NCBI GenBank assembly: GCA_037176725.1
Contig: JAZBRS010000075.1
Location: forward strand, 76,448,001 to 76,512,000
DNA length: 64,000 nucleotides
Origin: Posidonia oceanica
Lineage: Eukaryota; Streptophyta; Magnoliopsida; Alismatales; Posidoniaceae
Reading direction: 5' to 3'
In this document: positions 33,491 to 43,419 of the stretch, piece by piece
How positions within the stretch are numbered: position 1 is the first letter of the stretch
Layout of the letters: every line of letters begins with the position of its first letter
Position numbers and translations under genes: made by a program
Notes under the pieces: model-generated
Seen by the model: only the letters and a program-made list of their open reading frames with translations
Told to the model about the DNA's origin: nothing
Database searches by the model: none

Positions 33491-34204
33491 TATGCACACT
33501 GAGCCATTAGACTACCCGTGCTTGAGGGCCTACTGCTGTTGAAGCCTAGGAGTCATGCCTTAGCCTCACCCCACAAACACTTCGTGGGAGAAGGAAAGGA
33601 AATGGTCCAACGTTGAGATAGAGGCGAAACCATAAGGGGCCCCCTCCCAATTCATGAACAACAAGTCCACACACAACTCTCGAGTCAGACACGTTACCCT
33701 AGTACAAATCGGGTAGGCATCTAAGGCCAAAACCTAGAAACGCAGAAAAGAGGAGAGTGTGCCAAATAAAAGAGTGTCTCGGTTCGTCAAGGAACGAGTA
33801 TCCATTGACCGAGCACTCAAACGGGGTGAGACTACTTGCCAGAGTACTCAGAAAGAAAACAAAAAAGGGGGTCAAAAAAGAAGGCAGCAAAGAAGCTGTC
33901 TAAGAGTCAAAACTGAAAACTAGGGAATACTAAGCGCAGTAGGAATCAACTTTGAACTAGGAGGGGTTTAGACTTCAAATCTTCAGCCGACATCTTAGGG
34001 TAGGATATGGACTTTCCTTCCACCCACGTCCCGCACCATACACATTAGAGGCAAGGGGCAGAAGCCTAGGTCTAGGGGCAGTTAGGTGCCAAAGCAAGCC
34101 CGAGGTATCGTTTGACTCTAAGATGCATAATGCACCAAACTGTCAAGGTTTTCTAGCCATGAGGTCCCTAGTTTCCCAACTTCCCGGAAGATTCTTCGTC
34201 TCCC

Positions 34205-34520
34205 CTAAGACCAAAAAATCCAAAAAAATGATAAAACCAAAAATCCAAAAAATGATAAAACCAAAAAATCCAAAAAAATGATAAAACCAAAAATCCAAAA
34301 AATGATAAAACCAAAAAATCCAAAAAAATGATAAAACCAAAAATCCAAAAAATGATAAAACCAAAAAATCCAAAAAAATGATAAAACCAAAAATCCAAAA
34401 AATGATAAAACCAAAAATCCAAAAAAAAATGATAAAACAAAATCCAAAAAAATGCTAAAAACAAAAAATCCAAAAAAATGATAAAACCAAAAAATCCAAA
34501 AAAATAATAATATCAAAATC
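34205..34520. repeat. A-rich tandem repeat, about 24-bp units
   Basis: Units of CCAAAAAATCCAAAAAAATG-ATAAAA alternate with a slightly shorter form, giving a dimer of about 47-50 bp repeated four times before it degenerates. The aromatic-rich open frames on the minus strand are by-products of the repeat. Confidence 0.9.
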
Positions 34521-35027
34521 CAAAAATAGCAAAAGGGTAAAACCTACCCAACCAACATCACCTCATGAAACTGATAACAAGTAAAGCCAATGATGCAAAA
34601 ATTTAGGACATCTTACGACTCCGCGTCGTACTTGACCCCTCCTATTCAGGACGGTCACTTGGTATTCGCCTACGAGCTAAGACTGGGATCTCGAGAAGAG
34701 ACAGTCCCTCATCGGCATATCATCTTTAGACAATAAAGCTGAGGCCAATACTTGTTATTCAAAAAACCTAAGTTTCCCTTAACTTTTCATTGCATTAAGA
34801 CCTTTTTCCATTCGTAGCATTAGGTTTGCTTAAAGTATGCATTGTATATAGGTTGTTACTAAGTGTTCTGTAACCATTTTGATTTCACAGTTTTAAGGAT
34901 GTTTCTGAGTTTCCAGAGGTCACTTTGGACTAGGGGCAATAATACCCCTAGATGGATTAACAAATTTGCTGAGGTCATGTAGGAGAATAGTTCAGGGGCA
35001 TTAAACGAGCAAATATCAGCATCCAAC

Positions 35028-35124
35028 ATTGGACGCATTATCTGAAGCATATAACGACCAACAGAGGAATATTGGACGCATTATCTGAAGCATATAACGA
35101 CCAACAGAGGAATATTGGACGCAT
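35028..35124. repeat. 43-bp direct duplication plus partial third copy
   Basis: A 43-bp unit starting ATTGGACGCATTATCTGAAG and ending CCAACAGAGGAAT is at 35028-35070 and again, identical, at 35071-35113, followed by ATTGGACGCAT. The identity suggests a recent local duplication. Confidence 0.9.
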
Positions 35125-35429
35125 GATATTACGCGTCTTACGTTATAAGTGCCAGTTTGAGCAACTTACGTTTTAACTGTGACTTAAACTGCAGAATTTG
35201 GACAAAGGGCCCTTGATCAAATATCAAAGCCACCAGGGAGTATTTCTAAACTCATAACAGTCCAAAGCACATGAACAAGGATGAAAAATGAAAGATATAT
35301 TTATTCCCTTAAAGAGATGAAAATACATGGTCCCAAAAATAAAAGATTACAATAATTGCCTATCTAATCGTCTTCTTCCTTTTCCTGCGTAGCACGCCCG
35401 TCGCTTCGACCCCCTCCTCGGGTTTGGGC

Positions 35430-35850
35430 AGTAGCTTTGAATACCACCTCTAGTGTGCATCCTCCCGTGGTAGGCAGCAAGTCGAGGGAGCAGCTGATGG
35501 CCCACCTGAATCATCATGGCGGTCCAAAAACGACCAAAGAGCTCGAATGTAGTACACCATTACTGCATCAAATGGAAGACTGCGCTCCCGAACCTGAATA
35601 CGAGGAATAAAACTCAGCCAAGGTGGCATCCCTTTTTCTGCCCCACCATCTCGAAGCAGCGATGGGAGTTGTACACCACAAAGTGAGTGGACCCTATCAA
35701 CTCCAACTCAACTGAAGAACCTCGTGCCTGGTGCTTATGATAGAGGGACATGGAAGGCACAAAGATGTCAATAGGGGCAGAGGACAAAGAGCAAACCCTT
35801 TCCTCGATCAAATCTGTCTTCACAGGCCCAAGTCTCGGGAAATGGACCTA
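35430..35850 (-). pseudogene. Antisense ORF in the 3' region of element D
   Basis: On the strand opposite to pol a protein-like frame reads EERVCSLSSAPIDIFVPSMS and then HFVVYNSHRCFEMVGQKKG. Near 35630 the frame shifts, and another opens with MPPWLSFIPRIQVRERS and then YYIRALWSFLDRHDDSGG, ending at a TAG near 35455. Together they look like one broken protein of about 130 residues whose start has been lost. Tat-group elements are known to carry extra ORFs, some antisense, between integrase and the 3' LTR. I do not recognise the family, and the function is unknown. Confidence 0.5.
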
Positions 35851-35883
35851 CAACCACCTGGAAAGAAGGAACGGAGAGCCTAC

Positions 35884-37424
35884 TGTAGATATCCTATTTC
35901 TGCATTTCTGAGAGTTCTTTTGAGGGTAGAAACCTTGAGGCGCCCCAAATCACATGCCTAAGTTTGATAACACATCTTCCAGATATTGCTTGACTTCTTT
36001 AAAGCATCACTAGACCCTACCTCGACTCAGGTTGTTAGCTGTGGCAGAGCTAACTCGCTTGGGCTCGTGGCAAGTCCAAGTACCCTGGGTATCCTTCACT
36101 TTAACTCAGATTTAAAATTAGATTTGAGTTAACAGAGATGCTTCCTTGATTTCATAGGCTATCTGTAGTTTCCTAGCCTCCCATCTTATTTCCTCCGGCA
36201 AAAACCCAGGAAAAGGGCTAAAAATGACCTAGGCAAGTTAGTAGCCACTTGGGGAGGCGACTCACATAGTTGCGGCCTAAAGCGGCGACTATACCCGTCG
36301 CCCATTTGCCCGCTGACTACTTTAGAAGCCATCTGAGGAGGCAGCTCAGTCAGAAGCCATCTCAGGAGGCGAGCCATGTGGACGTCACCTGGAAAGGCGA
36401 CTAGGCGATCGTGGGCAGTGGTTTCTCCCCACTATCCCCTCAACCCTCAAGCGCCAGCTCATCAGGCGGCTGAGCCATTGCGGAACCGCCTCAGTCTTCC
36501 CACGATCATTGACCATCAGGCGTCACTCAACGCAACGACTAGCAATCGTGGCTCCTTTCGAACTGCTTTTCCACAGTTATTTCCCACTCCCCTCTTGACC
36601 TTTAGGCGCCAGCTCATGCGGCGACTAACAGTCGTGGCCTCATTCTCAGGTCGTCCCACACTTTGACTGAGCGGTTGCTAGGTTTAGGCACCACTCAAAC
36701 CGGCGATTCACCCTAACTGCCATTTTTCTAGAATTTTCTGAACTCCAACCGTCCCTACACCCCTAGAGTCTATAAATAGACCCCCTAGGCTGGTGGTTTG
36801 AGGGTCGGAATTTTTGAGAGAGAAATCCCCCCTGAGAGGAATTTCCAAAAGAGACAGAGCCCTGTTAGTTGTGAGCCACCTTCAGAGAGCTAGGTTTCTA
36901 ATCCAGAAACTCTATCTCCTCTCCCCAATAGGCTACCAACCTGAGCTTCTACCTCCGATTTGGAAATCCTCAGCTACGCTGGAGCTCCGACCGTGCTTCC
37001 TTCTAACCTCATTGAACACAGCATAAGGGTGAAAGGGAGTATCTTCTTCCAATATAATTTCTTGTTGCATCTCCTTACATTCCTTAGCATAGGATCATAG
37101 CATATGCATACGGGGAACAGCCCCCGGTCAGATTTGTTTTCTTTTAGTTATGTCGTTTTGTTCACCCTTGTTACTGATTACTACACTGAAGCTAATTTAA
37201 ATCTATGTTGTTTTGTTTTGAAGGAAAGGAAGGAATTCACGTAGCACGAGGAAGCCGCTAGACAACATCTTGCCGTCGATCTAGTGGTCCGAGGACCCGC
37301 ATCATCATAATCTCCCCCTAGGTGTCTTGTCTACCCAGAGACGAGTGGCGATCACAACAAAAGCTGTCGACGTCGTGGAAGTGCTGACATCTCCTTAAAC
37401 ACCCCCCCAAATTCCACATCTACA
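35884..37424 (+). mobile_element. LTR (1,541 bp), 5' LTR of element C or shared with D
   Basis: The ends are a perfect 7-bp inverted repeat, TGTAGAT and ATCTACA. A TATA box (TATAAAT, 36771-36777) lies 0.65 kb before the 3' end. The primer-like site at 37431 follows on the 3' side. A purine-rich stretch (GGAAAGAAGGAACGGAGAG, 35860-35878) lies before the 5' end, separated by CCTAC. The region 36240-36710 repeats GGCGACT-type motifs. No ORF of note is seen. Only one LTR lies between the two internal regions, so its ownership is uncertain. Confidence 0.75.
36771..36777 (+). promoter_or_regulatory. TATA box in the element C LTR
   Basis: TATAAAT in the context GAGTC-TATAAATAGA, well placed for an LTR promoter. 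Transcription would start about 30 bases downstream, near GGTTTGAGGGTCGG. It is a sequence match only. Confidence 0.6.
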
Positions 37425-37430
37425 ATAAAG

Positions 37431-37451
37431 TGGCAATCACAGTGGGACTCG
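37431..37451 (+). other. Probable primer-binding site of element C
   Basis: TGGCAATCACAGTGGGACTC plus G lies six bases after the LTR end. From memory it fits the 3' end of plant tRNA-Arg(UCG) with about three mismatches, which would be expected after decay. Elements A and C would then both use an Arg tRNA, but different isoacceptors. Confidence 0.55.
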
Positions 37452-38825
37452 GCTTTAGCCAACCCCCATGCTATGTGAGTCAGTTCCTCCCTTTCTTTCC
37501 ATCATTCTCATAGATTTAGGAGTAGTTTTTTAGGTTCGGGTAATCGTGCACTTAGGTTTTCATGATACCCCGAACCTTTTCTCGTTTTTTCTCTCCTTCT
37601 GTTTCTAACATCAGTAAAATCCCAAGCTCCAACAGCTGGGGCTATTTTACTGAGGTTAGGAGACTGTGCTGTGAGCCGCCAGTCCTAGCAGCGTCTGTTT
37701 GAGCCGCTCTTCCAAGGGGCAACTAACAAAGATGCCATTTAAGCAACGCCTCCCTCAGTCCGGTTTTTTACTGTAGACCTCTTGGTTTTTTCCTGTATTT
37801 TGTGTTGTGTTTTTAGATTTGCAGTAGCACTAAAAATTAAAAACAACTCTCCATGTCCACTGTATTCTAGTTTTTTAACAGTTTTTAGCTTTGCTTGTGT
37901 CCACCCTTAAGGTGGAAACTAATTGTTTAGTATTAAAGTGGAAGTCCCTTGAGGAAGTCTTCCTCTAGCTAGAACAGTTAACCTGAGCGAACCCGGGCCA
38001 GTGCAAGTCACTCTCCCGTACTCAGTGTTAGCTGCAATAGTTAGACCAAGATCTCAAGGTGTCCCAAGTATTGTTATTGGCTTCTCTCTCTCCCTGAGCC
38101 AATAGTGAAACTTGGTACATACTTTACACCTTAGTACTTTGTGTTTGTTTATTGCTTTATGGTTTGTTAAGTGCCGAGCCTAAGGACAGAATCCTAGGTG
38201 GAGGGTCCCTCTTTAGAGAGACAAGCCCCCCATCTAGGCCTCTCTTGGTGGACCCTAGCGAAGGTCAAGCAGGAGTACCTTAAAGACAACCAATCCCAGT
38301 TGCTTGTGACCCACGCAGGTTTAATTAATCAACCCATTAATTAAACACTTAAACAAGTAAAAGCAACGCATTGTTTGAAACCTGCTCTCATTTTCTTTCT
38401 TGACTGTTGCGTGGTCTGTCCAAGACAGACTCGGTTTGCTGACTGAACCAGGGGCACAGCCGCCAGTTTAGGAGGCGCCTCGCTGAGCCGCCGATGAAAT
38501 CGGCGACTTGTCAAGCCGCCAGTAAAACAGGCGACTAGCAGGGACTTACGTTTCAGTGCATTGCTTGCAGGGATTAGGCGTACTACTGATCACAGGGCCA
38601 TAAGCACAGACTGTTTCAATTTCTGTTATTTTTTTCAAATTCCATCGAGTCTGTATTAATTAGTGTTCCTTGAGTCTGTATTTTCTTTTTTTATCTCCTG
38701 TAATAGTCTAGAAAAGCAAAAAAAAGAAAAAAAAAAAAGAAAAGACAAAAGCAAAAAGAAAGAAGAAAAAGAAAGAAGAAAAGAAAGGAAAAGAAAAAAA
38801 AGAAAAGTACAAAGAGAAAAGAACA
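37452..38825 (+). other. 5' leader of element C, ending in an A/G tract
   Basis: Non-coding. It has two GGCGACT motifs at about 38500 and 38535. From 38708 to 38825 it is almost pure A and G (AAAAAAGAAAAAAAAAAAAG and similar), ending directly before the gag ATG. No gene is present. The purine tract could influence translation initiation, but this is unproven. Confidence 0.6.
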
Positions 38826-40640
38826 ATGGAGCGCATGAGCACTACCTCTACCTCCATAGCACAACAAGGCCAAGGCCTGGATGGGTCTTTCTTCAGAGGC
38901 TCAACCTCACAAATGGAAGGGCCAGGAACCCCCAGCTTCTCACGAGCCGCTGGTCGGCGAAAATTCCCACACGCCTCCATCCCCTTCGATTACCACACTG
39001 ATACAAATGAAGAAGGAGGGGAGGCGGATCAGTCCCGAGCAATAGACATCCCGCCCGAGTTCACACGTCCCGAGGCAACTTCTAACGTTGTGCCTCCCGT
39101 TGTGACTACTTCCTACCCAATTGAGGAGGAGACCTATGAGGTCTGGCAATCCCTGGCTCAACAACAACATTTCACGCACACAAGCCCACAAACCTCCACC
39201 CTCCAAGAACACCACAACCACCTATTCCATACACCCGTCTACACACACACCACACCTAACCCTACCATCCCTAACCAAGGACCCTATCCACCATACTACA
39301 TGATGCCCACCTACCCTTATGTCCACCCAACTCCACCATACACAACCCCATACCTGCCACAACCTCCCACTAACACGCCATACTACCCCACTCCACCTCC
39401 ACCATCATTCTTCCATCCACAACAACCTCCCATTAACACACCTTACTACCATACACGACCCCAATCATCATTCTTCCATCTACAACATAACCCATCACTA
39501 CCACCAATCCCACCAACACACCAGCACCTGAGCCAGGGGCCACGCTGCACCAGGGACTGATCTTAAGAGGATGATTGCCGAAGCATTAACAGAGGCCGGA
39601 GTCACTTCCAAGATGCCCATTGGCTACGACATCTCCAAGTTCCCTCACTTTGCCCTTCCCCCACGGTTTAAAATGTCAAAAATGAGGAGATATAACGGTA
39701 CAGAGGATCCCAGGAACCACATAGCTGCCTTCACTATGGATACTCTGCCATACCGTTATGACGCCGAGCTCACTGCATACCTCTTCTTCAAGACACTTGA
39801 GGGAGAAGCCTTAATGTGGTTTGACACCCTGACTTCCTATGATCTCCAAGATTTTAGGATAATTGAGGAGAAATTTCTAAATCAATACAGTCACCAGGTG
39901 CCACACAAACCCACTGCAGGCGACCTCACAGCTGAGAGGATGAGGACGAATGAGGACTTCATCACCTTCACTAGCCGATGGAGGGACATGGCTGCTAGAT
40001 CAGAGTGCTACATACCTAAAGGCCAAGTCGTGGAAATAATTGCAAGAAATACCACGGGAGCACTCAGAGTTGGACTGTTGGTAGGTGACTTCTACACCTA
40101 TCCACAGTTATATGAGCGGGTTGCCAAGGTGATGCGGAACAGAGAAGAGCTACCATTCCTGGTGCTCGAAGCAAAAAGCCGGAAGAAGACTGCGGGACAT
40201 ACCATAGAAGGTGTCACTGGCAACATGGCACAATTAACCACGCAGCATCAAAGGGGATGGAAAGCGCAGCCCTTCCAGCAGCCTCAATATCAAGTGGAAC
40301 CACAGAGGCAGCCATTCCAACAGTTCCAACCCCAACACCCTAATCCCCTGGTAAATGCCCAACAGGGGCAGAACAGTGGTCAATACAAAGCACCACCGCA
40401 AGGGTAGAAGGACTACCACAATGTTCCTCCTCCACAGGCACCTAGAGGACCAAGGAGACAAAGCTACCCACCACTTCCAAAGACGATCCCAGACATCTTC
40501 AGGATGCTGATCGAAAGTGGGGACTTACAACTCCCAGTGCCAAAACCAAATGCTCCCAACGCAAACATGACCAAGTACTGTGCCTACCACCAGAAAAACA
40601 GGCACACACTTGAAGAATGTTGTGTTAAAAGATCGAATAT
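38826..40640 (+). pseudogene. gag: Element C gag
   Basis: ATG at 38826 (MERMSTTSTS) follows the A/G tract. The N-terminal 240 residues become Pro/Thr/His/Tyr-rich (PPTNTPYYPTPPPPS). A one-base shift near 39555 leads into the gag core: HFALPPRFKMSKMRRYNG, EGEALMWFDTLTSYD, FLNQYSHQV, FTSRWRDMAAR. A Gln-rich tail is cut by TAG at 40405. Then comes YPPLPKTIPDIF and the knuckle-like CAYHQKNRHTLEEC (C-x2-H-x4-H-x4-C). A second shift lies near 40620. It is homologous to gag of D and, more distantly, of A and B. Confidence 0.85.
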
Positions 40641-41575
40641 ATAATCTAAATGATAAGGGAGAAATAATGTGGTCAGCCCTCAAGGACAAATTGAAAGAGG
40701 CCAGGACGGGACAGCACAAGTTGCAAATACACCAGAACCCTCTGCCTAATCACCCGGTGGCACACCTAGAGACACAAGGCAACCCACCTGAGGCCGAGAC
40801 CGTCACCATGTACCTAATTGAATCAGAACCAGAGCCGGCTTCCTCCATTGTGGAAAGCAATGACGTCGAGGTGTGCTCTAAATAGGGATCCATAGAATGG
40901 GAATTCCCAATAGAGGCAACACAAGACGAAGAAGGCAAGGAGGATGACCTTGAGCTCCTCAGGTGTTTCAATTTCCTCCCAGGAGAAGGCCAATCCCAAG
41001 AACAAAATGGCGAGATAGATCCCTTCGAGCTAGCCCGGAAAATTATCAAAGAATATAAGCGGAGAAATATAGTCTTCAAGGACTCAGAACTACCCACTCC
41101 GGAGAAACAGCTCTGGCCTTTGGTGATCACCGTAGAGGTCAACGGCTACCTCCTCCCTGGCATACTTGTGGACACAAGGGCTAGTCGCTGTGCGTGCTCT
41201 CTGAACACACTCGACTACCTGGATGTCGAAGAAGGAGATATCACCAGGGAGAGGATCTTTTGCAAGGGCTTTGACAATAGCCAGACAGAGGTGATAGGGA
41301 CAGTTCAGCTGGCAATTACCATCGGCCCCCTCACCAGCATTACCAAGGTCATGGTGGTAGAATGCGAACTAGCAGAACCATTGATCCTGGGGAGAACTTG
41401 GCTGGCAGAAATATGTGCGGTTGCATCCCCGATGCACCAGCTATTAAAGTTCAAGTTCCAAGGCGAGATGATCACCATCCAGGTAGACCATGAAACGACC
41501 CTGGAAATGATCTGGGGACCTTATCTGGCAGGATTCCACATGGGAGACCCAGCACCAAATGGCACAGGCGGCTAG
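40641..41575 (+). pseudogene. Element C first protease module
   Basis: In order: a TAG at 40883; an acidic linker; NIVFKDSELPTPEK; LVDTRAS, where the active-site Gly is Arg (Asp codon 41171-41173); IGPLTSITKV; LILGRTWLAEI; HQLLKFKFQGEMI; and a stop at 41573. It has the same layout as the first module of D. The Gly-to-Arg change should abolish aspartic protease activity. Whether this happened before or after the element died cannot be told from one copy. Confidence 0.8.
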
Positions 41576-43260
41576 ATCGATGACGGGGACGATGAAGCCC
41601 CAAGTATCCAAGGATTCCAACAGCTCACTAATGATCAAGCAGCCCAAGGGTATACCCAGGTCCAGAGGCCCACATTGTTGAACTCATCTTAGCTGCCCAT
41701 AAACCAGGGGCAGTCTCTTCTCAGGAAACCTCTGTCTCTGCTCAAGTTCGGCCATGCCAAGGGAGAACACAACCAGGCTCAGCAAGCCCCCATCACAAGA
41801 ACCGGGCCGATCTCCAACCAAGTCGCACTGCCTCCACCTAATGCAGAACAAGCCACTTCCCCACCTCAACCGGAGTTCCACATACCCTGGAAGGTAGAAG
41901 GCACCTTCGACATCCTGGAGCAACTCAGAAAGACACAAGCAAAGATCTCCATCTACGAGCTGATCAGAGCTTTGGAGAAGCACCGGGATATCCTGATGGA
42001 GGTATTGAAGAAAGCCCAGGTACCGGAGGACATGCCTGCTGAAGCTCTGGCCACCGTCGCCGCTGCTGTGTTCATGGAGCCTACAGTTATCTTCACCGAC
42101 TCCGAATTAGCTCCTCCTGAGAGGAGGACTTTACCTTTAAGTGTTACTATTGTAATAAACAGTTACAAACTTTCTGATGTGCTTGTCGATACTGGGGCAA
42201 CTTTAAACGTATGCTCCCTAGAAACCCTGCAGTTAGTTAGGCTAACCGAATCTCAATTATGCCCAGTAGCCATAACTGTATCAGGGTACGACAACAACAA
42301 AAAAGCAGCCTTGGGAAAGATAACTGTCCAAGTTACTATCGGCCCTCTCCAAATGGAAACAGAGCTCATAGTAGTCGATGCCCCAATCTTGTATCGACTC
42401 ATCTTAGGGCGCCAATGGATCGAGGAGATCAAGGTAGTCACCTCCCCATGCCACCAATGCATGAAGTTCCCTTACCAAGGGAAAATCATCAAAATACGGG
42501 AAGATGAGCCAGTGGAAGCTGAAGCCCACCTGGTAACAGTCCCGACTACCACATTGGCACCATTGATCAGGGACTCAACTGCCAAGGCATTAACAATGTC
42601 AATAAGGTTTTCGCCCCCAAGAGTATTGATATAAATCAATACGATTACCCCGACCACATGAAAAGGCCTTGGGAGATCCTCCTCAAGATAGGATACACCC
42701 CGGGGAAAGGACTTGGCCACCAGGAACAAGGAATGAGGGACGCGCTCGAAACGCCCAAGGAGCACAGTCGTACCGGGCTAGGGTACCTTGGGCAACCAGA
42801 CCCAAGCAAACCTCTAGCATGGTCACTTGCCAACCACTTCATGTCAGTCGGGCTACAAGTGCACGACAAGCGAGTGTCAGACACAGTTCCCGACTTCCCA
42901 GCAACAACAACAGCCGCAAAGGCCCCTAAGCCCGTCATCCTCGGCGCTCTTACAGACCCCGAGACGGCACTCACTCCTTCTCCCTACCTAGAAGAAGTTC
43001 CAACCATCCTCAATGCTTCGACGAAGCCCAAGAAAGAAGCATCAACCTCCTGCACGGAAGAGGTCCCTACTGCTCTCCCTGCATCCCTAGAAGCTCCTTT
43101 ACCTCCGGACATCCAAGCAAGCGATATCTCTGGAACCTCCACTGAAGGCACTGAAGCAGAGGACTCCGACCCTGTCAGCGAGCTCACCTGCCTTTTCAAC
43201 AATCTACGACCTTGTCCCCCGAAGCAAGAAGGGACCAAGGCCACAGATTAAACTCCCCAA
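41576..43260 (+). pseudogene. Element C second protease module, G-patch and linker
   Basis: A stop lies at about 41690. Then come ISIYELIRALEKH, FTDSELAPPERR, LVDTGATLNVC (Asp codon 42188-42190, intact), LILGRQWIEEI and HQCMKFPYQGKIIKI. A one-base shift lies near 42610, before a G-patch (KIGYTPGKGLGHQEQG, about 42685-42735). A Thr/Pro/Ser-rich linker ends in KATD and TAA at 43249-43251. It matches the second module of D and the single protease of A and B. The two active-site aspartates in C are 1,017 bp apart. Confidence 0.82.
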
Positions 43261-43419
43261 CCTCCGAACATCCAAGCAAGCGACTCCTCCGGAACCTCCA
43301 CTGAAGACACCAACACAGAGGACTCCAACCCCATCTGCAAGCTCACCCATTTCTTCAGCAACCTACGGCCTTGCCCCTCTAAGCAAGAAGGGGCCGGGGC
43401 CACAGACTGAACGCCCAAT
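43102..43419 (+). repeat. 159-bp direct duplication in the element C linker
   Basis: Unit 1 starts CCTCCGGACATCCAAGCAAG at 43102; unit 2 starts CCTCCGAACATCCAAGCAAG at 43261. The length equals 53 codons, so the frame is kept. Both units end in a stop after A-T-D (TAA, then TGA). The duplication carries the gag-protease terminus with it. Confidence 0.85.

Larger units (their letters stand above)
33491..35340 (+). other. 3' non-coding region of element D
   Basis: About 1.85 kb with no sense gene. It contains an A-rich tandem repeat (34205-34520) and a 43-bp direct duplication (35028-35113). The rest (33491-34200 and 34520-35027) has only short ORFs without recognisable features. Confidence 0.6.
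26500..35883 (+). mobile_element. Element D: old Tat/Ogre-like retrotransposon, 5' part off window
   Basis: It starts in mid-gag, because element A is inserted there, and runs through two protease modules, G-patch, RT, RNase H and integrase to a long 3' region with repeats and an antisense ORF. The gag N-terminus and 5' LTR should lie left of element A. Its own 3' LTR is either the LTR at 35884-37424 or is off window. Many nonsense codons show it is inactive. Clear frameshifts are few: the gag-protease frame is unbroken by indels from 26500 to 29770, and pol from 29721 to about 33395. Confidence 0.85.

Noticed and set aside
34143..34516. Phe/Tyr-rich frames on the minus strand resembling membrane segments
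   Set aside because: Produced by the A-rich 24-bp tandem repeat; no start context or conserved protein.
38691..38873. Minus-strand Phe-rich frame opposite the A/G leader
   Set aside because: A direct result of the A/G tract; no gene features.
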